64,000 bases of DNA from NCBI RefSeq assembly GCF_022669055.1, contig NZ_JAJMLW010000003.1, positions 434,001 through 498,000 of the forward strand. The letters are read 5' to 3'. Shown in pieces: positions 15,669 to 24,096 of the stretch. This DNA comes from Adlercreutzia faecimuris (GTDB lineage: Bacteria; Actinomycetota; Coriobacteriia; Coriobacteriales; Eggerthellaceae). Position numbers and translations under genes: made by a program. The notes under the pieces were generated by a model. It worked only from the letters and a program-made list of their open reading frames with translations, searched no databases and was not told the origin of the DNA. Each line of letters starts with the position of its first letter. Position 1 is the first letter of the stretch.

Positions 15669-15799
15669 GGGTACCTCGTCTCAATACGCAACTTATGGTT
15701 GTAATGCTACCTCAAATCTCGTTAGTAGATGCATCAAACGCTTGTATATAGACTGGCAGGTGCCATGATGTCGATGCAAGCAGGAGAGAGGAGCAAGGC
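15669..15799. promoter_or_regulatory. Shared LysR/molybdoenzyme control region
   Basis: AT-rich gap holding CAAC-TTATG-GTTG (within 15680-15696), a short dyad of the size expected for a LysR site, and TTGTATATAG with a TATATA -10 at 15745-15750 pointing to the molybdoenzyme gene 50 nt away. The plus-strand gene has the ribosome site GGAGAGAGGAGC. Confidence 0.5.
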
Positions 15800-18220
15800 A
15801 TGTCGGAAGAATCGTTCGTCTACACCGCCTGCCCTGGCTGGGGCGATCACGACTACTGCGCGCTCAAGACCATCGTGAAGGATGGCAAGATCGAGCGCAT
15901 GGAGCGTATCGTCTACTCGGCTCCGGAGGAGCCCGACGGGCACATCTGCCAGAAGGGCTGCCTCGCAGGCCGCCAGCCCTATGACCCCAAGCGCCTGAGG
16001 AAGCCGCTCAAGCGCGTCGGCGAGCGCGGCGAGGGCAAGTGGGAGGAGATCAGCTGGGATCAAGCCCTCGACGAGATCGGCGAGAAGCTCTGCAGGATCC
16101 GCGACGAGTACGGCCCGGACAAGGTCGTCCTCTGGAACCTCGGCGCCGGCGTTCCCGCCCAGTACAGCTTCGAGAACCTGATGCCGTTCCGCTTCGCGAA
16201 CACCTTCGGCGTCACCGTCCCGCTCGGCTCCATTGGCCTGGACAACGGTCCGTTCTACGCCGAGTTCTACAACGCCGGCAGCGAGTTCCCGCGCACGGTC
16301 ATCGACCCGCGCATCATGGTCGGCACCGACCTCATCTACGTGTGGGGATGCAACCCCATCGAGAACCAGATGCGCTGCGCCCAGAACCTCGTGCGCGCCC
16401 GCGAGGCCGGCGCCCGCATCGTCGACCTCGGCCTCATCTTCGATGGCACCGCCGGCTTCGCCGACGAGTTCGTCGCGATGAAGCCTGCCTCCGATGGCTA
16501 CCTTGCGATGGCGATGGTCAACTACATCCTCCAGAACGACCTGCAGGCGAGCGAGTACCTGCTCGCGCGTTCCATCGCCGCCTACCTCGTCGATGACGAG
16601 ACGGGCCTGCTCGCGCGCAGCGAAGACGGGGGCTTCCTTGTGTGGGACGCCAACGCCGGCGCTCCTGCCGCCGTCGCGGCGAAGGCCGGAGCCTATCCGG
16701 AAGGCGCGGACATTCCGCTGCTCGGCACCTTCGAGGCGAGCGGGCGCAGCTACGCCACGGCGCTGCAGAAGCTCAAGGACGCGGCGGCCGCCTACACCTT
16801 CGAGCTCGCCGCCGAGAAGTGCGGCATCAGCGCCGAGGACGCCGAGCGCCTCGCGCGTGATTGGGTCGAGGCTGAGAACGCCTTCATCTTGTCGGGCTAC
16901 GGCCTGCGCTACCGCAACTCCAACGAGACCTACCGCCAGTTCCTCCTGCTCGGCGCCCTCACGGGCCGCCTGGGCAGGCCCGGCAGCGGCGTGTTCGAGG
17001 CCCTGCAGCTCCAGAGCTGGCCGCTCGTCTTCAACGACCTGCCCATCAGCTGCCCCGACGGCGTGGCCGGCGTGAAGTCGAAGGCCGTGCGCATGGCCGA
17101 GTGGTTCGCGGCCGCCGAAGCCGACGACAGCCCCTACAAGGCGCTCATCGTGTGCTCGGGCAATCCCGTGCACCAGCAGCCCGACCGCCAGCGCTGGCTC
17201 GACGTGGTCAAGGACATGGAGCTCGTCGTCGATTACGACGTCTGGCTCACCGACACCGGCGAGATCGCCGACTACGTGCTGCCCGACCTCATGTCCTTCG
17301 AGCGCGAGGACCTCATCACGGGCGCGTGCTACAACCACCTCATCCTGCAGGAGCCGGCCATCGAGCCGCAGGTCGACGGCCACGAGCCCGTCTGGGTCTT
17401 CAGCGAGCTGGCCAAGCGCGTCGGCCTGGGCGACTACTTCACGATGGGCATCCCCGAGTACATCGACATCCGCCTGCAGACGCCCTACCCGCTCATCGCC
17501 GGCATCCAGCCGCCCGTCACCTACGAGCGCCTCAAGACCGAGAAGATGATTCGCGCCGCGGCGCCGCCCGAGCCCAAGTACACGCCGTACCTCAACCCCG
17601 CCGAGGTGCTCGACAACGAGACCGGCCGCATGGAGATCATCTACTCCGAGAAGCTCGCCGACCTCGGCATGGCCACGACCAAGGTGCTCGAGCCGAACAA
17701 GATCGGCAAGTCGACCGAGTACCCGTACCAGCTCTTCACCGGCCGCCAGCGCTTCTTCATGCAGTCGAGCTTCACCGACGACCCCATCACCGTGAAGCTG
17801 TCGGGCGAGACGCCGGCCACCCGGCTCAATCCCGCCCAGGCGGCGCGCCTTGACCTGGCCGAGGGCGACATGGTCGAGGTCTTCAACGAGCGCGGCCATG
17901 TCGTCACGCGCCTCGTGCTCGACGAGAGCGTGCCCGACGGCACCGTGCACGTGTGGTTCGGCTGGCGCCGCCGCCAGTTCGAGGAGGGCACCTACGCCGA
18001 GATCACGCACCAGTGCGCCGGGCAGGATTCGCAGGGGCCGCTCGAGGACAAGTGGTTCGCCGACTGGCTGGCCGCGGGCCATCATCCCAACCCCTACGTC
18101 GAGGCGATGAGCTCGCTCACGGGCTCGACCGACTGCTACTGGGATTCATGGTGCGACATCCGCAAGTTCGAGGGCGAGGTGACCCCCAACCCGCAGGGCG
18201 TCATCGTGAAGGAGGCTTAG
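15800..18220 (+). CDS. Molybdopterin oxidoreductase large subunit with altered Fe-S motif
   Basis: An 806-residue DMSO-reductase-superfamily enzyme without a TAT leader, therefore cytoplasmic. The N-terminal region has CPGWGDHDYC (Cys11, Asp16, His17, Cys20) and Cys50 instead of the canonical C-x2-C-x3-C, so the large-subunit [4Fe-4S] cluster is either ligated unusually or absent. The downstream body (WGCNPIENQMR, VCSGNPVHQQPDR) and C-terminal dinucleotide-binding domain are intact. The next gene, 4 nt away, is a two-cluster ferredoxin subunit, giving a soluble two-subunit enzyme like pyrogallol-phloroglucinol transhydroxylase and some catechol dehydroxylases. LysR control suggests an inducible pathway for a specific aromatic or similar compound; the substrate is inference only. 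Confidence 0.9.
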   Translation: MSEESFVYTACPGWGDHDYCALKTIVKDGKIERMERIVYSAPEEPDGHICQKGCLAGRQPYDPKRLRKPLKRVGERGEGKWEEISWDQALDEIGEKLCRIRDEYGPDKVVLWNLGAGVPAQYSFENLMPFRFANTFGVTVPLGSIGLDNGPFYAEFYNAGSEFPRTVIDPRIMVGTDLIYVWGCNPIENQMRCAQNLVRAREAGARIVDLGLIFDGTAGFADEFVAMKPASDGYLAMAMVNYILQNDLQASEYLLARSIAAYLVDDETGLLARSEDGGFLVWDANAGAPAAVAAKAGAYPEGADIPLLGTFEASGRSYATALQKLKDAAAAYTFELAAEKCGISAEDAERLARDWVEAENAFILSGYGLRYRNSNETYRQFLLLGALTGRLGRPGSGVFEALQLQSWPLVFNDLPISCPDGVAGVKSKAVRMAEWFAAAEADDSPYKALIVCSGNPVHQQPDRQRWLDVVKDMELVVDYDVWLTDTGEIADYVLPDLMSFEREDLITGACYNHLILQEPAIEPQVDGHEPVWVFSELAKRVGLGDYFTMGIPEYIDIRLQTPYPLIAGIQPPVTYERLKTEKMIRAAAPPEPKYTPYLNPAEVLDNETGRMEIIYSEKLADLGMATTKVLEPNKIGKSTEYPYQLFTGRQRFFMQSSFTDDPITVKLSGETPATRLNPAQAARLDLAEGDMVEVFNERGHVVTRLVLDESVPDGTVHVWFGWRRRQFEEGTYAEITHQCAGQDSQGPLEDKWFADWLAAGHHPNPYVEAMSSLTGSTDCYWDSWCDIRKFEGEVTPNPQGVIVKEA

Positions 18221-18224
18221 GGCC

Positions 18225-18641
18225 ATGGCTTACAAGATGTTGGTCGACATCGACCGCTGCATCGGCTGCTGGACGTGCGCGATGGGCTGCAAGGTCGGCA
18301 ACCACCTGGAAGACGATGAGTATCGCGTCGAGGTGACGACCCATGGCTCGGGCGCTGGCATCGATCGCCCGGCGGGCGTCTACCCCGACTTGCGCATGTG
18401 GTGGCAGCCCGTCTACCTGCCGAGCTGCACCTTCTGCGCCGAGCGCATGAAGGAGGGCGAGCCGCAGTTCTGCGTCATGGATTGCCCGACGCAGGCGCTC
18501 GCCTTCGGCGACGCCGCCGACCCGGAGTCCGGCTACTCGCAGGCCCGGGCGCGCGTCGAGGCGCGCGGCGCCAGGATCTGGGCGCTTGACGACGCCGGAT
18601 CGGGCACGCGCGCGGGCGTCGAGTACGCGTCAGCCCGCTAG
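18225..18641 (+). CDS. Two-cluster ferredoxin-type subunit of molybdoenzyme
   Basis: A 138-residue protein, shorter than the usual 190-280 residue DmsB/NrfC-type subunits. It has Cys12-x2-Cys15-x2-Cys18-x3-Cys22 and Cys68-x2-Cys71-x11-Cys83-x3-Cys87, enough for two [4Fe-4S] clusters; the middle clusters of four-cluster relatives are missing. It begins 4 nt after the large subunit (GGCTTAGGGCC before ATG) and is followed by a large hairpin, so the operon has just two genes and no membrane anchor. Confidence 0.92.
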   Translation: MAYKMLVDIDRCIGCWTCAMGCKVGNHLEDDEYRVEVTTHGSGAGIDRPAGVYPDLRMWWQPVYLPSCTFCAERMKEGEPQFCVMDCPTQALAFGDAADPESGYSQARARVEARGARIWALDDAGSGTRAGVEYASAR

Positions 18642-18656
18642 CCGCAAGGAGGGGAC

Positions 18657-18735
18657 GGGGCACCCCATGAGGCGGGGTGCCCCGCGACGGGGTGCCCCGC
18701 CTCATGGCGACAGCGTGCCATTAGGGGTGCCCCTT
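18657..18735. terminator. Long hairpin with four copies of GGGGYRCCCC between convergent operons
   Basis: CATGAGGCGGGG (from 18666) pairs with CCCCGCCTCATG (to 18706); with two G-U pairs and an inner CCCC/GGGG the stem is 18 bp with a GCGAC loop. The self-complementary word GGGGTGCCCC or GGGGCACCCC occurs four times (around 18657, 18674, 18689 and 18724). It ends the plus-strand ferredoxin operon and the minus-strand membrane-subunit operon, the final copy being followed by TTTG on the plus strand. Confidence 0.6.
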
Positions 18736-18767
18736 TGTCACTTGCCGGGGTAAGATGCCGCGGCGCG

Positions 18768-19928
18768 CTACTTGCGCAGCAGCTTCTGGCAGAGCACGGT
18801 GAAGGCACATACGCCCAGGGCGAAGATGCCCACGGTGAGCATGACCTCGGGCACGGTGGGCGCGTACACGCCCATCAGCGCCCACATGTCGGCCGCGCCG
18901 CCGGCCTGGGCCGCCGTGGTGCCCAGGGTGATGCCGTTCGCGCCCACGATGTTGGGCACCGCGAAGCCGGTGAACATGAGCCAGCAGCGCTTGCAGAACA
19001 CGCCGGCCACCACAAGGGCGCTCGCCACGCCGACGACCTTCATGTTGCGGCGGTTCTTCGCGAACACGAGCAGGCAGAAGGGAACGGCCAGGCCGCAGAT
19101 AACCTCGAACCAGAAGAACGGAGCCGTACCGCCGAACAGCAGCGTGTCGATCACGGCCATGCCGCCCTCGGTGCCGTTGTAGGCCGTGGTGAGGATCTCG
19201 CAGCCGATGAAGTAGGCGTCCACGGCGATGCAGGTGCACAGAAGTCCCGCCAGGCTCGTGATCAGCTCGTCGGCCGTCTGGAACACGCCGCGCGAACGCA
19301 GGCCGAACAGGGCCAGCACCAGCAGCGCCAGGCCCGAGTCCAACGCCGACGCCACGAAGATGGGCGCCAGAATGGCCGTATGCCACGCCTCGCGGGCCAC
19401 TTCCAAGCCGAAGATCCACGCGGTCACGGAGTGCACCAGGATGGCCACCGGCAGAGCGAAGCGCGACACCACGGCCACCTTCGCCGGATCGGCCTTCTTC
19501 GAGCACATGAAGTACAGGTACAGCAGGTTGATGACCAGGTAGCAGGTAATCACGATCATGTCCCAGGCCAGAGGCGACATGAAGTTCAGCCCCGTGACCA
19601 TGCGCCAGATGCGCTGGATGCCGCCGAGGTCCACGAGCACGCACACTCCCGCGCAGCAGATGCACGTAAGCGACAGGATGACGGCGGGCAGCGCCACGGC
19701 CTTGTACTTCTTAATGCCGAAGATGGAGGCCGACGAGGCCACGATGAGACCGCCGGCGGAAAGGCCCACGAAGAACATGAAGCAGGTGAGGTACAAGCCC
19801 CAGCTCGTGGAGTTGTTCATGCCGGTCACGCCGAGGCCGAACATCAGCTGGTACGCGTACACGCCGGCGCCCACGAGGGCCAGCACGCCCGACCCGACGA
19901 CGAGCGGGTTTTTCATCAACGAAGTCAT
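18768..19928 (-). CDS. NrfD/PsrC/DmsC-type membrane anchor subunit
   Basis: A 386-residue integral membrane protein with about ten hydrophobic spans, conserved WGLYLTCFMFFVGLSAGG near the N-terminus and LDSGLALLVLALFGL in the middle, as in NrfD/polysulfide-reductase membrane subunits. Such subunits exchange electrons between the quinone pool and the ferredoxin subunit. It is the third gene of a minus-strand operon after the exported molybdoenzyme and the four-cluster ferredoxin, so the complex is an anaerobic respiratory reductase or dehydrogenase of the CISM class. Confidence 0.92.
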   Translation of the reverse strand: MTSLMKNPLVVGSGVLALVGAGVYAYQLMFGLGVTGMNNSTSWGLYLTCFMFFVGLSAGGLIVASSASIFGIKKYKAVALPAVILSLTCICCAGVCVLVDLGGIQRIWRMVTGLNFMSPLAWDMIVITCYLVINLLYLYFMCSKKADPAKVAVVSRFALPVAILVHSVTAWIFGLEVAREAWHTAILAPIFVASALDSGLALLVLALFGLRSRGVFQTADELITSLAGLLCTCIAVDAYFIGCEILTTAYNGTEGGMAVIDTLLFGGTAPFFWFEVICGLAVPFCLLVFAKNRRNMKVVGVASALVVAGVFCKRCWLMFTGFAVPNIVGANGITLGTTAAQAGGAADMWALMGVYAPTVPEVMLTVGIFALGVCAFTVLCQKLLRK

Positions 19929-19943
19929 AGTCGCAATCCCTCC

Positions 19944-20561
19944 CTAGCGAACGTAGAACACCTGCGGGCGCGTGCCCTTCTCTTCCAGCAGAACCTCGGC
20001 GCGGCCGTCGCGACGCAGCTGCGACACGGCGGAATTGGGGTCGTCCAAGTCGCCGAACACGCGGGCGTCGGCCGGGCAGCAGCGCACGCACAGGGGCTCT
20101 TCGCCCTCGTCGGTGCGCTCCTTGCACAGCGTGCACTTCTCCATGACGCCGCGGCCGCGCTCGGGCACCCGCGCGTCGCCGTAGGCGGCGCCGGTGGCGC
20201 GCACCGGCTCGTTCCAGTTGAAGGTACGCGCGTTGTAGGGGCAGGCGGCCATGCACATGCGGCAGCCGATGCACTTGTCGTAGTCGATCTCCACGCGGCC
20301 CTTATCGTCCTTGTAGGTGGCGCCGGTGGGGCACACGCGCTCGCAGGCCGGGTTCTCGCAGTGCTGGCAGGCCAGCGGCAGGTAGGTGCGCGTCAGGTGC
20401 GGGTAGGTGCCCTCGGCGCCGTCGAACTGCTCGCAGCCCTCGGTGAGCACGCGGTTCCACAGCATGCCGTCGGGCACGTTGTTCTGCATCTTGCAGGCAA
20501 GGGCGCAGGTGTTGCAGCCGATGCAGCGGCGCAGGTTCACGCCAATGGCAAGTCTCGTCAT
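19944..20561 (-). CDS. Four-cluster ferredoxin subunit (DmsB/NrfC-like)
   Basis: A 205-residue electron-transfer protein with four cysteine groups: CIGCNTCALAC (residues 13-23), CQHCENPACERVCP, CIGCRMCMAACP and CTLCKERTDEGEEPLCVRCCP. It links the molybdoenzyme active site to the membrane subunit. It has no signal of its own and is expected to be co-exported with the TAT-bearing catalytic subunit. Its ATG lies 2 nt after the upstream stop codon and its own stop is 15 nt before the membrane subunit. Confidence 0.95.
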   Translation of the reverse strand: MTRLAIGVNLRRCIGCNTCALACKMQNNVPDGMLWNRVLTEGCEQFDGAEGTYPHLTRTYLPLACQHCENPACERVCPTGATYKDDKGRVEIDYDKCIGCRMCMAACPYNARTFNWNEPVRATGAAYGDARVPERGRGVMEKCTLCKERTDEGEEPLCVRCCPADARVFGDLDDPNSAVSQLRRDGRAEVLLEEKGTRPQVFYVR

Positions 20562-20563
20562 GG

Positions 20564-22963
20564 CTATTCACCAGCCTTCTTGATCTCGATGAGCGTGTCG
20601 TTGAAGGGAATCATGGGGCCGAAGGGCAGGGCGTAGCCGCGCTCGTTCAGCGTGTCGTTGGACACGGCCTGCATGATGGTGCCGTCCAGGTACTGGCGGT
20701 AGGTGCTCTCCACCATGAAGGCGCTCTCGGGCCGCACGGCCTCGTTCAGGCGCAGCACCGTGCGGAAGGAACCGCGGTCGTTGAACACCTCCACGGCGTC
20801 GCCGTCGGCGAGGCCGCGGGCAGCGGCGTCCACGGGGTTCAGCTCGATGTGGGGCTCGGCCACCTCCTGGATCCACTTCGCGCCGGAGTAGGCGGAATGC
20901 ACGCGGAAGCGGGAGCGGGCCTGGTTGAACTGCAGCGGGTACTGCTCGCGCAGCGGGTTCTCCGGGTAGGCCTCGCAGGGCGCCTCCCAGGCGGGGAAGG
21001 CCTGGCCGAACGGAAGCAGCGCCTCGTAGTAGGGCTCCTGGCGCCCCGAGGCGGTGCCGTAGGTGTAACCCACCTCCGGCGCGATGAGGTCCTCCGAGCC
21101 GATGAGCCTGAGCGCCCCGCCGGCCTCCTGCAGCCTCTCCAGGGTGAAGCCGGCCATCTGCGGGTCGTCGGTGTCCAGCAGGGCCCGGGCGTACTCCTCG
21201 CCATCGGCCGGGAACAGGTCTCCCAGGCCCATGGCCTCGGCGATGCCCTTCTCGATGTAGAAGTCCGACTTGCTCTCGAACAGCGGGTCGAGCACCTTCA
21301 GATTCGCCAGGATGTGGGCGTTGGCGCACTTGATGCCGCCCACGGCGTCGGCGCACTCGAACTTGCTGCACACGGGCAGCACCATATCCACGAAATCGGT
21401 CACCGAGCTGTGGTAGATGTCGGCCAGGCACACGAAGTCGAGCGAGTCGAGCCATTCCAGGGTCTTGTTCCAGTTCGCGGCCTTCTGGGTGGGAATGTCG
21501 CCGAAGAACATCGCGCCGTGGATGGTGTCGCCCTTCACGATGTCGTAGAAGCCCTGGGGGCTCGGCGCGGGCGCCATTCCCTCGGGGAGCTTCCAGGCGC
21601 CGAGGTGCGCCTCGTAGGGAGTGACGTGGTAGCCGTAGATGCCGCAGCCGGTGCCGCGCTTGCCGTAGTTGCCCGTGAGCGACGCGATGAGCGCGTAGCA
21701 GTGGCCGGCGACGTCGTTGTTGCCGAACTTGTCGATGCCGCCCACGCCGTTGTCGATGATGGAGGGGCCGGCCGCGTACTGCTCGGCCACGTCGGCCACC
21801 ACCTCGGCGGGAATGTCGCAGGTCGCGGCGGTCCATTCCAGGGTGTAGGGCTCCATGTCCTTGCGCAGGCGCGTGAACTGGGTGATGTAGCGCTTGCCGT
21901 CCACGGTGAACTCGCCCTCCAGGGCCGGCGTGGCACCCTCGGCGGTGTGGGGCACGGCGGCGCCCGTGGCCTCGTCCCACAGGTAGAAGGTCTTCACCTC
22001 GGTGGGCTCACCGGTCTTAGGGTCGGTGCCCGCGGCCACGTCGGCCAGGCAGGCGCCCGTCTCCGGGTCGATGAGGAAGGGCAGCGCCGTGTGGGCGAGC
22101 ACGTGCTCGCGGTCGAAGAGGCCCTCGTCCAGGATGTACTTCGTCATGCCGAGGAAGAACGCCGGGTCGGTGCCGGCCCGCAGGTTCACCCATTGGTCGG
22201 CCTTGCCCGCCGTGGGGCTGAAGCGCGGGTCCAGGCAGATGAACTTCGTGCCCGCCTCCTGGGCGTCCAGCATGCCGCGTGACCAGGTGAGACTCGTCTC
22301 CACCAGGTTGGTGTTGGCCAGGATGACCACCGCGGCCTCGGGCCACTCCCACATGGTGTTCTGGGCGAACATGCCGATCCACGGCGCGAAGGCCATGATC
22401 TGGCCGTTGCCCTGGCCCATGTCGTAGCCGTTCATGCCGCCGGCCTGGGCCCCCAGCACGCTGGCGAGCAGCGGTGGGAAGCGCTGGGAGGCCTCGGTGG
22501 AGAACTGGATCCACAGGGCCTCCTTGCCGTACTTGTCCTGGATGGCCTTGAAGTTCTCGGCGATGGTCTGGAAGGCCTCCTCCCAGGTGATGCGCTCGAA
22601 CTGGCCGCTGCCGCGCTCGCCGGTGCGCCGCAAGGGGTACTGGATGCGGGCGTCGCCGTAGATGTTCTGCACTTCCGAGATGCCCTTCAGGCACACGTTC
22701 TGGAAGCGGTGGTCGTCGTTGGGGCGCGGCTGGATCATGGCCAGGCGATCGTCGCGCACGGTGCACTGCAGCATGCAGTTGCATAGGCAGTGCTCGTTGT
22801 GATAGGTGTAGCCGAGCGTCTCGCCGCCGCCCTCGTCGGCCCGGGCGCCCGCAGCCGTCAGGCCGGTCAGCCCCGCGCCTGCCAAGCCGGCCGCGCCCAG
22901 GGCGGCCGATGCCCTCAGGAAGCCGCGGCGGCTGATCGCGGCGCCCGTGATTCTCTGCTCCAT
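20564..22963 (-). CDS. TAT-exported molybdopterin oxidoreductase, catalytic subunit
   Basis: A 799-residue DMSO-reductase-superfamily enzyme. The leader has the twin-arginine motif SRRGFLRA (residues 11-18), a hydrophobic core and a likely cut after GARA. The cluster motif is crowded, HCLCNCMLQC, offering C-x3-C-x3-C or C-x-C-x3-C spacing, with the distal Cys in NVCLKG. The ferredoxin and membrane subunits follow, making a periplasm-facing (outer side) complex. Electron donor or acceptor substrate is not evident; DMSO, TMAO, polysulfide and organic acceptors are all possible within the family. A divergent TetR regulator is the likely local control. Confidence 0.93.
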   Translation of the reverse strand: MEQRITGAAISRRGFLRASAALGAAGLAGAGLTGLTAAGARADEGGGETLGYTYHNEHCLCNCMLQCTVRDDRLAMIQPRPNDDHRFQNVCLKGISEVQNIYGDARIQYPLRRTGERGSGQFERITWEEAFQTIAENFKAIQDKYGKEALWIQFSTEASQRFPPLLASVLGAQAGGMNGYDMGQGNGQIMAFAPWIGMFAQNTMWEWPEAAVVILANTNLVETSLTWSRGMLDAQEAGTKFICLDPRFSPTAGKADQWVNLRAGTDPAFFLGMTKYILDEGLFDREHVLAHTALPFLIDPETGACLADVAAGTDPKTGEPTEVKTFYLWDEATGAAVPHTAEGATPALEGEFTVDGKRYITQFTRLRKDMEPYTLEWTAATCDIPAEVVADVAEQYAAGPSIIDNGVGGIDKFGNNDVAGHCYALIASLTGNYGKRGTGCGIYGYHVTPYEAHLGAWKLPEGMAPAPSPQGFYDIVKGDTIHGAMFFGDIPTQKAANWNKTLEWLDSLDFVCLADIYHSSVTDFVDMVLPVCSKFECADAVGGIKCANAHILANLKVLDPLFESKSDFYIEKGIAEAMGLGDLFPADGEEYARALLDTDDPQMAGFTLERLQEAGGALRLIGSEDLIAPEVGYTYGTASGRQEPYYEALLPFGQAFPAWEAPCEAYPENPLREQYPLQFNQARSRFRVHSAYSGAKWIQEVAEPHIELNPVDAAARGLADGDAVEVFNDRGSFRTVLRLNEAVRPESAFMVESTYRQYLDGTIMQAVSNDTLNERGYALPFGPMIPFNDTLIEIKKAGE

Positions 22964-23157
22964 GATGTCCTCCTGCTCTCTTCCTGCCGCCCCGACGTGC
23001 CGCGGGCGCCCCTCCGCTCCCCGGCGGACATGCGGGGCGCCCTCGCGGGCGGGGTGGCGCGCGCCTGACGGCTGCGGCGCCCCGCCCGCGTGGGCGGCTT
23101 CTGGGGTGAAGTCTAGGAAGCGCCGCGGGCGAAGTCGCTATCCAGTCGCGGCGATGC

Positions 23158-23186
23158 GTGGCTTATGCCACACTTTCCGGAATGTG
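23158..23186. promoter_or_regulatory. Adjacent palindromes between molybdoenzyme operon and TetR gene
   Basis: GTGGC-TTAT-GCCAC (23158-23171, perfect) abuts CACTTTCC-GGAATGTG (23171-23186, one mismatch at the T/T pair). They lie in the 305-bp gap 22964-23268, about 85 nt before the TetR start, and are typical of TetR operator size. The rest of the gap shows only GC-rich sequence without a clear -10. Confidence 0.5.
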
Positions 23187-23268
23187 AACGCGCCCGGCTC
23201 GGGCTTGGAGGCGGCTCGAGGCGCTAAGATGGGGAAGACGAGAAGGGGAGACGGCGAGGGGGGGTCGG

Positions 23269-23856
23269 ATGGCGGATGGCAAGGGCGACCTGCGGGTGGC
23301 GCGCACGCGCGCCGCGCTGCGGTCGGCGTTCGAGGAGCTGATCGCCGAGACCACCCTCGACAAGATCACCGTGAAGGCCCTCACCGAGCGCGCCGGGGTC
23401 AACCGCCGCACGTTCTACCTGCACTACGACGCCCTCGAGTCGTTCTACGACGACATCATGAACGGCATCATGGACGAGTTCTTCGCCCATCACGAGAAGA
23501 CGCCCGACGACCCGTGGGACATGGACGGCCACGCGCGGCGCTTCTTCCGCTTCCTCGCCGCCCAGCCGCCCATGATCGAGCAGCTCGTGTGCTCCCCCAA
23601 CTTCTACGACTTCGGCGGGCGCATCTACGCCGCGCAGATGGACCGCTACCGCGCGAAGGCGGGGGAGGGGTTCTGGCGCTACGCCATGACACCCGAGCAG
23701 GAGGAGCTCGTCTGCGCCCTCATCCGCAACATCGCCCTGGACTTCTACCGCCAGTGGGTGCGGCGCGGCAAGCCGATGGCCGCCGAGGACGCCGCCCGCC
23801 TGATCGGATCGGTCACCCTCCACGGCACCGAGCACCTCCTCACCCCGCGCCCCTAG
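23269..23856 (+). CDS. TetR/AcrR family transcriptional regulator
   Basis: A 195-residue TetR protein with an N-terminal helix-turn-helix (LDKITVKALTERAGVNRRTFYLHY, residues 29-52) and a C-terminal effector domain typical of the TetR_C group found in anaerobic Actinomycetota. Divergent from the exported molybdoenzyme operon, with palindromes in the gap, so it probably represses that operon. Ribosome site AGGGGGGGTCGG is weakly spaced. Ligand unknown. Confidence 0.9.
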   Translation: MADGKGDLRVARTRAALRSAFEELIAETTLDKITVKALTERAGVNRRTFYLHYDALESFYDDIMNGIMDEFFAHHEKTPDDPWDMDGHARRFFRFLAAQPPMIEQLVCSPNFYDFGGRIYAAQMDRYRAKAGEGFWRYAMTPEQEELVCALIRNIALDFYRQWVRRGKPMAAEDAARLIGSVTLHGTEHLLTPRP

Positions 23857-24096
23857 CCCGCAGCGCGCAAGCGCGGGCGGCGGGATGCCTCGCCCCAAGC
23901 GCTTCCGCGCGTCCCGTTCTCCTTCCGGGGCGTGCCGGCCTCGTTTCCTCCTCTTCCCCTGCGCAACGCCAATGGTTACCAACGGGTACCTACCGCACTT
24001 TATTGTGCCTACTTTCCCTCTGATACCGCAGATTCTATGCTGGGCGGCGTCAGGAGGCAAGCGCGCCGGGAAGGGCGCGCGAGAGAAAGGCATGTC

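Noticed and set aside
18768-22963. Horizontal transfer of the exported molybdoenzyme operon
   Set aside because: Base composition and codon use look close to neighbours by eye; no flanking mobile element or tRNA was seen, so there is no positive evidence.
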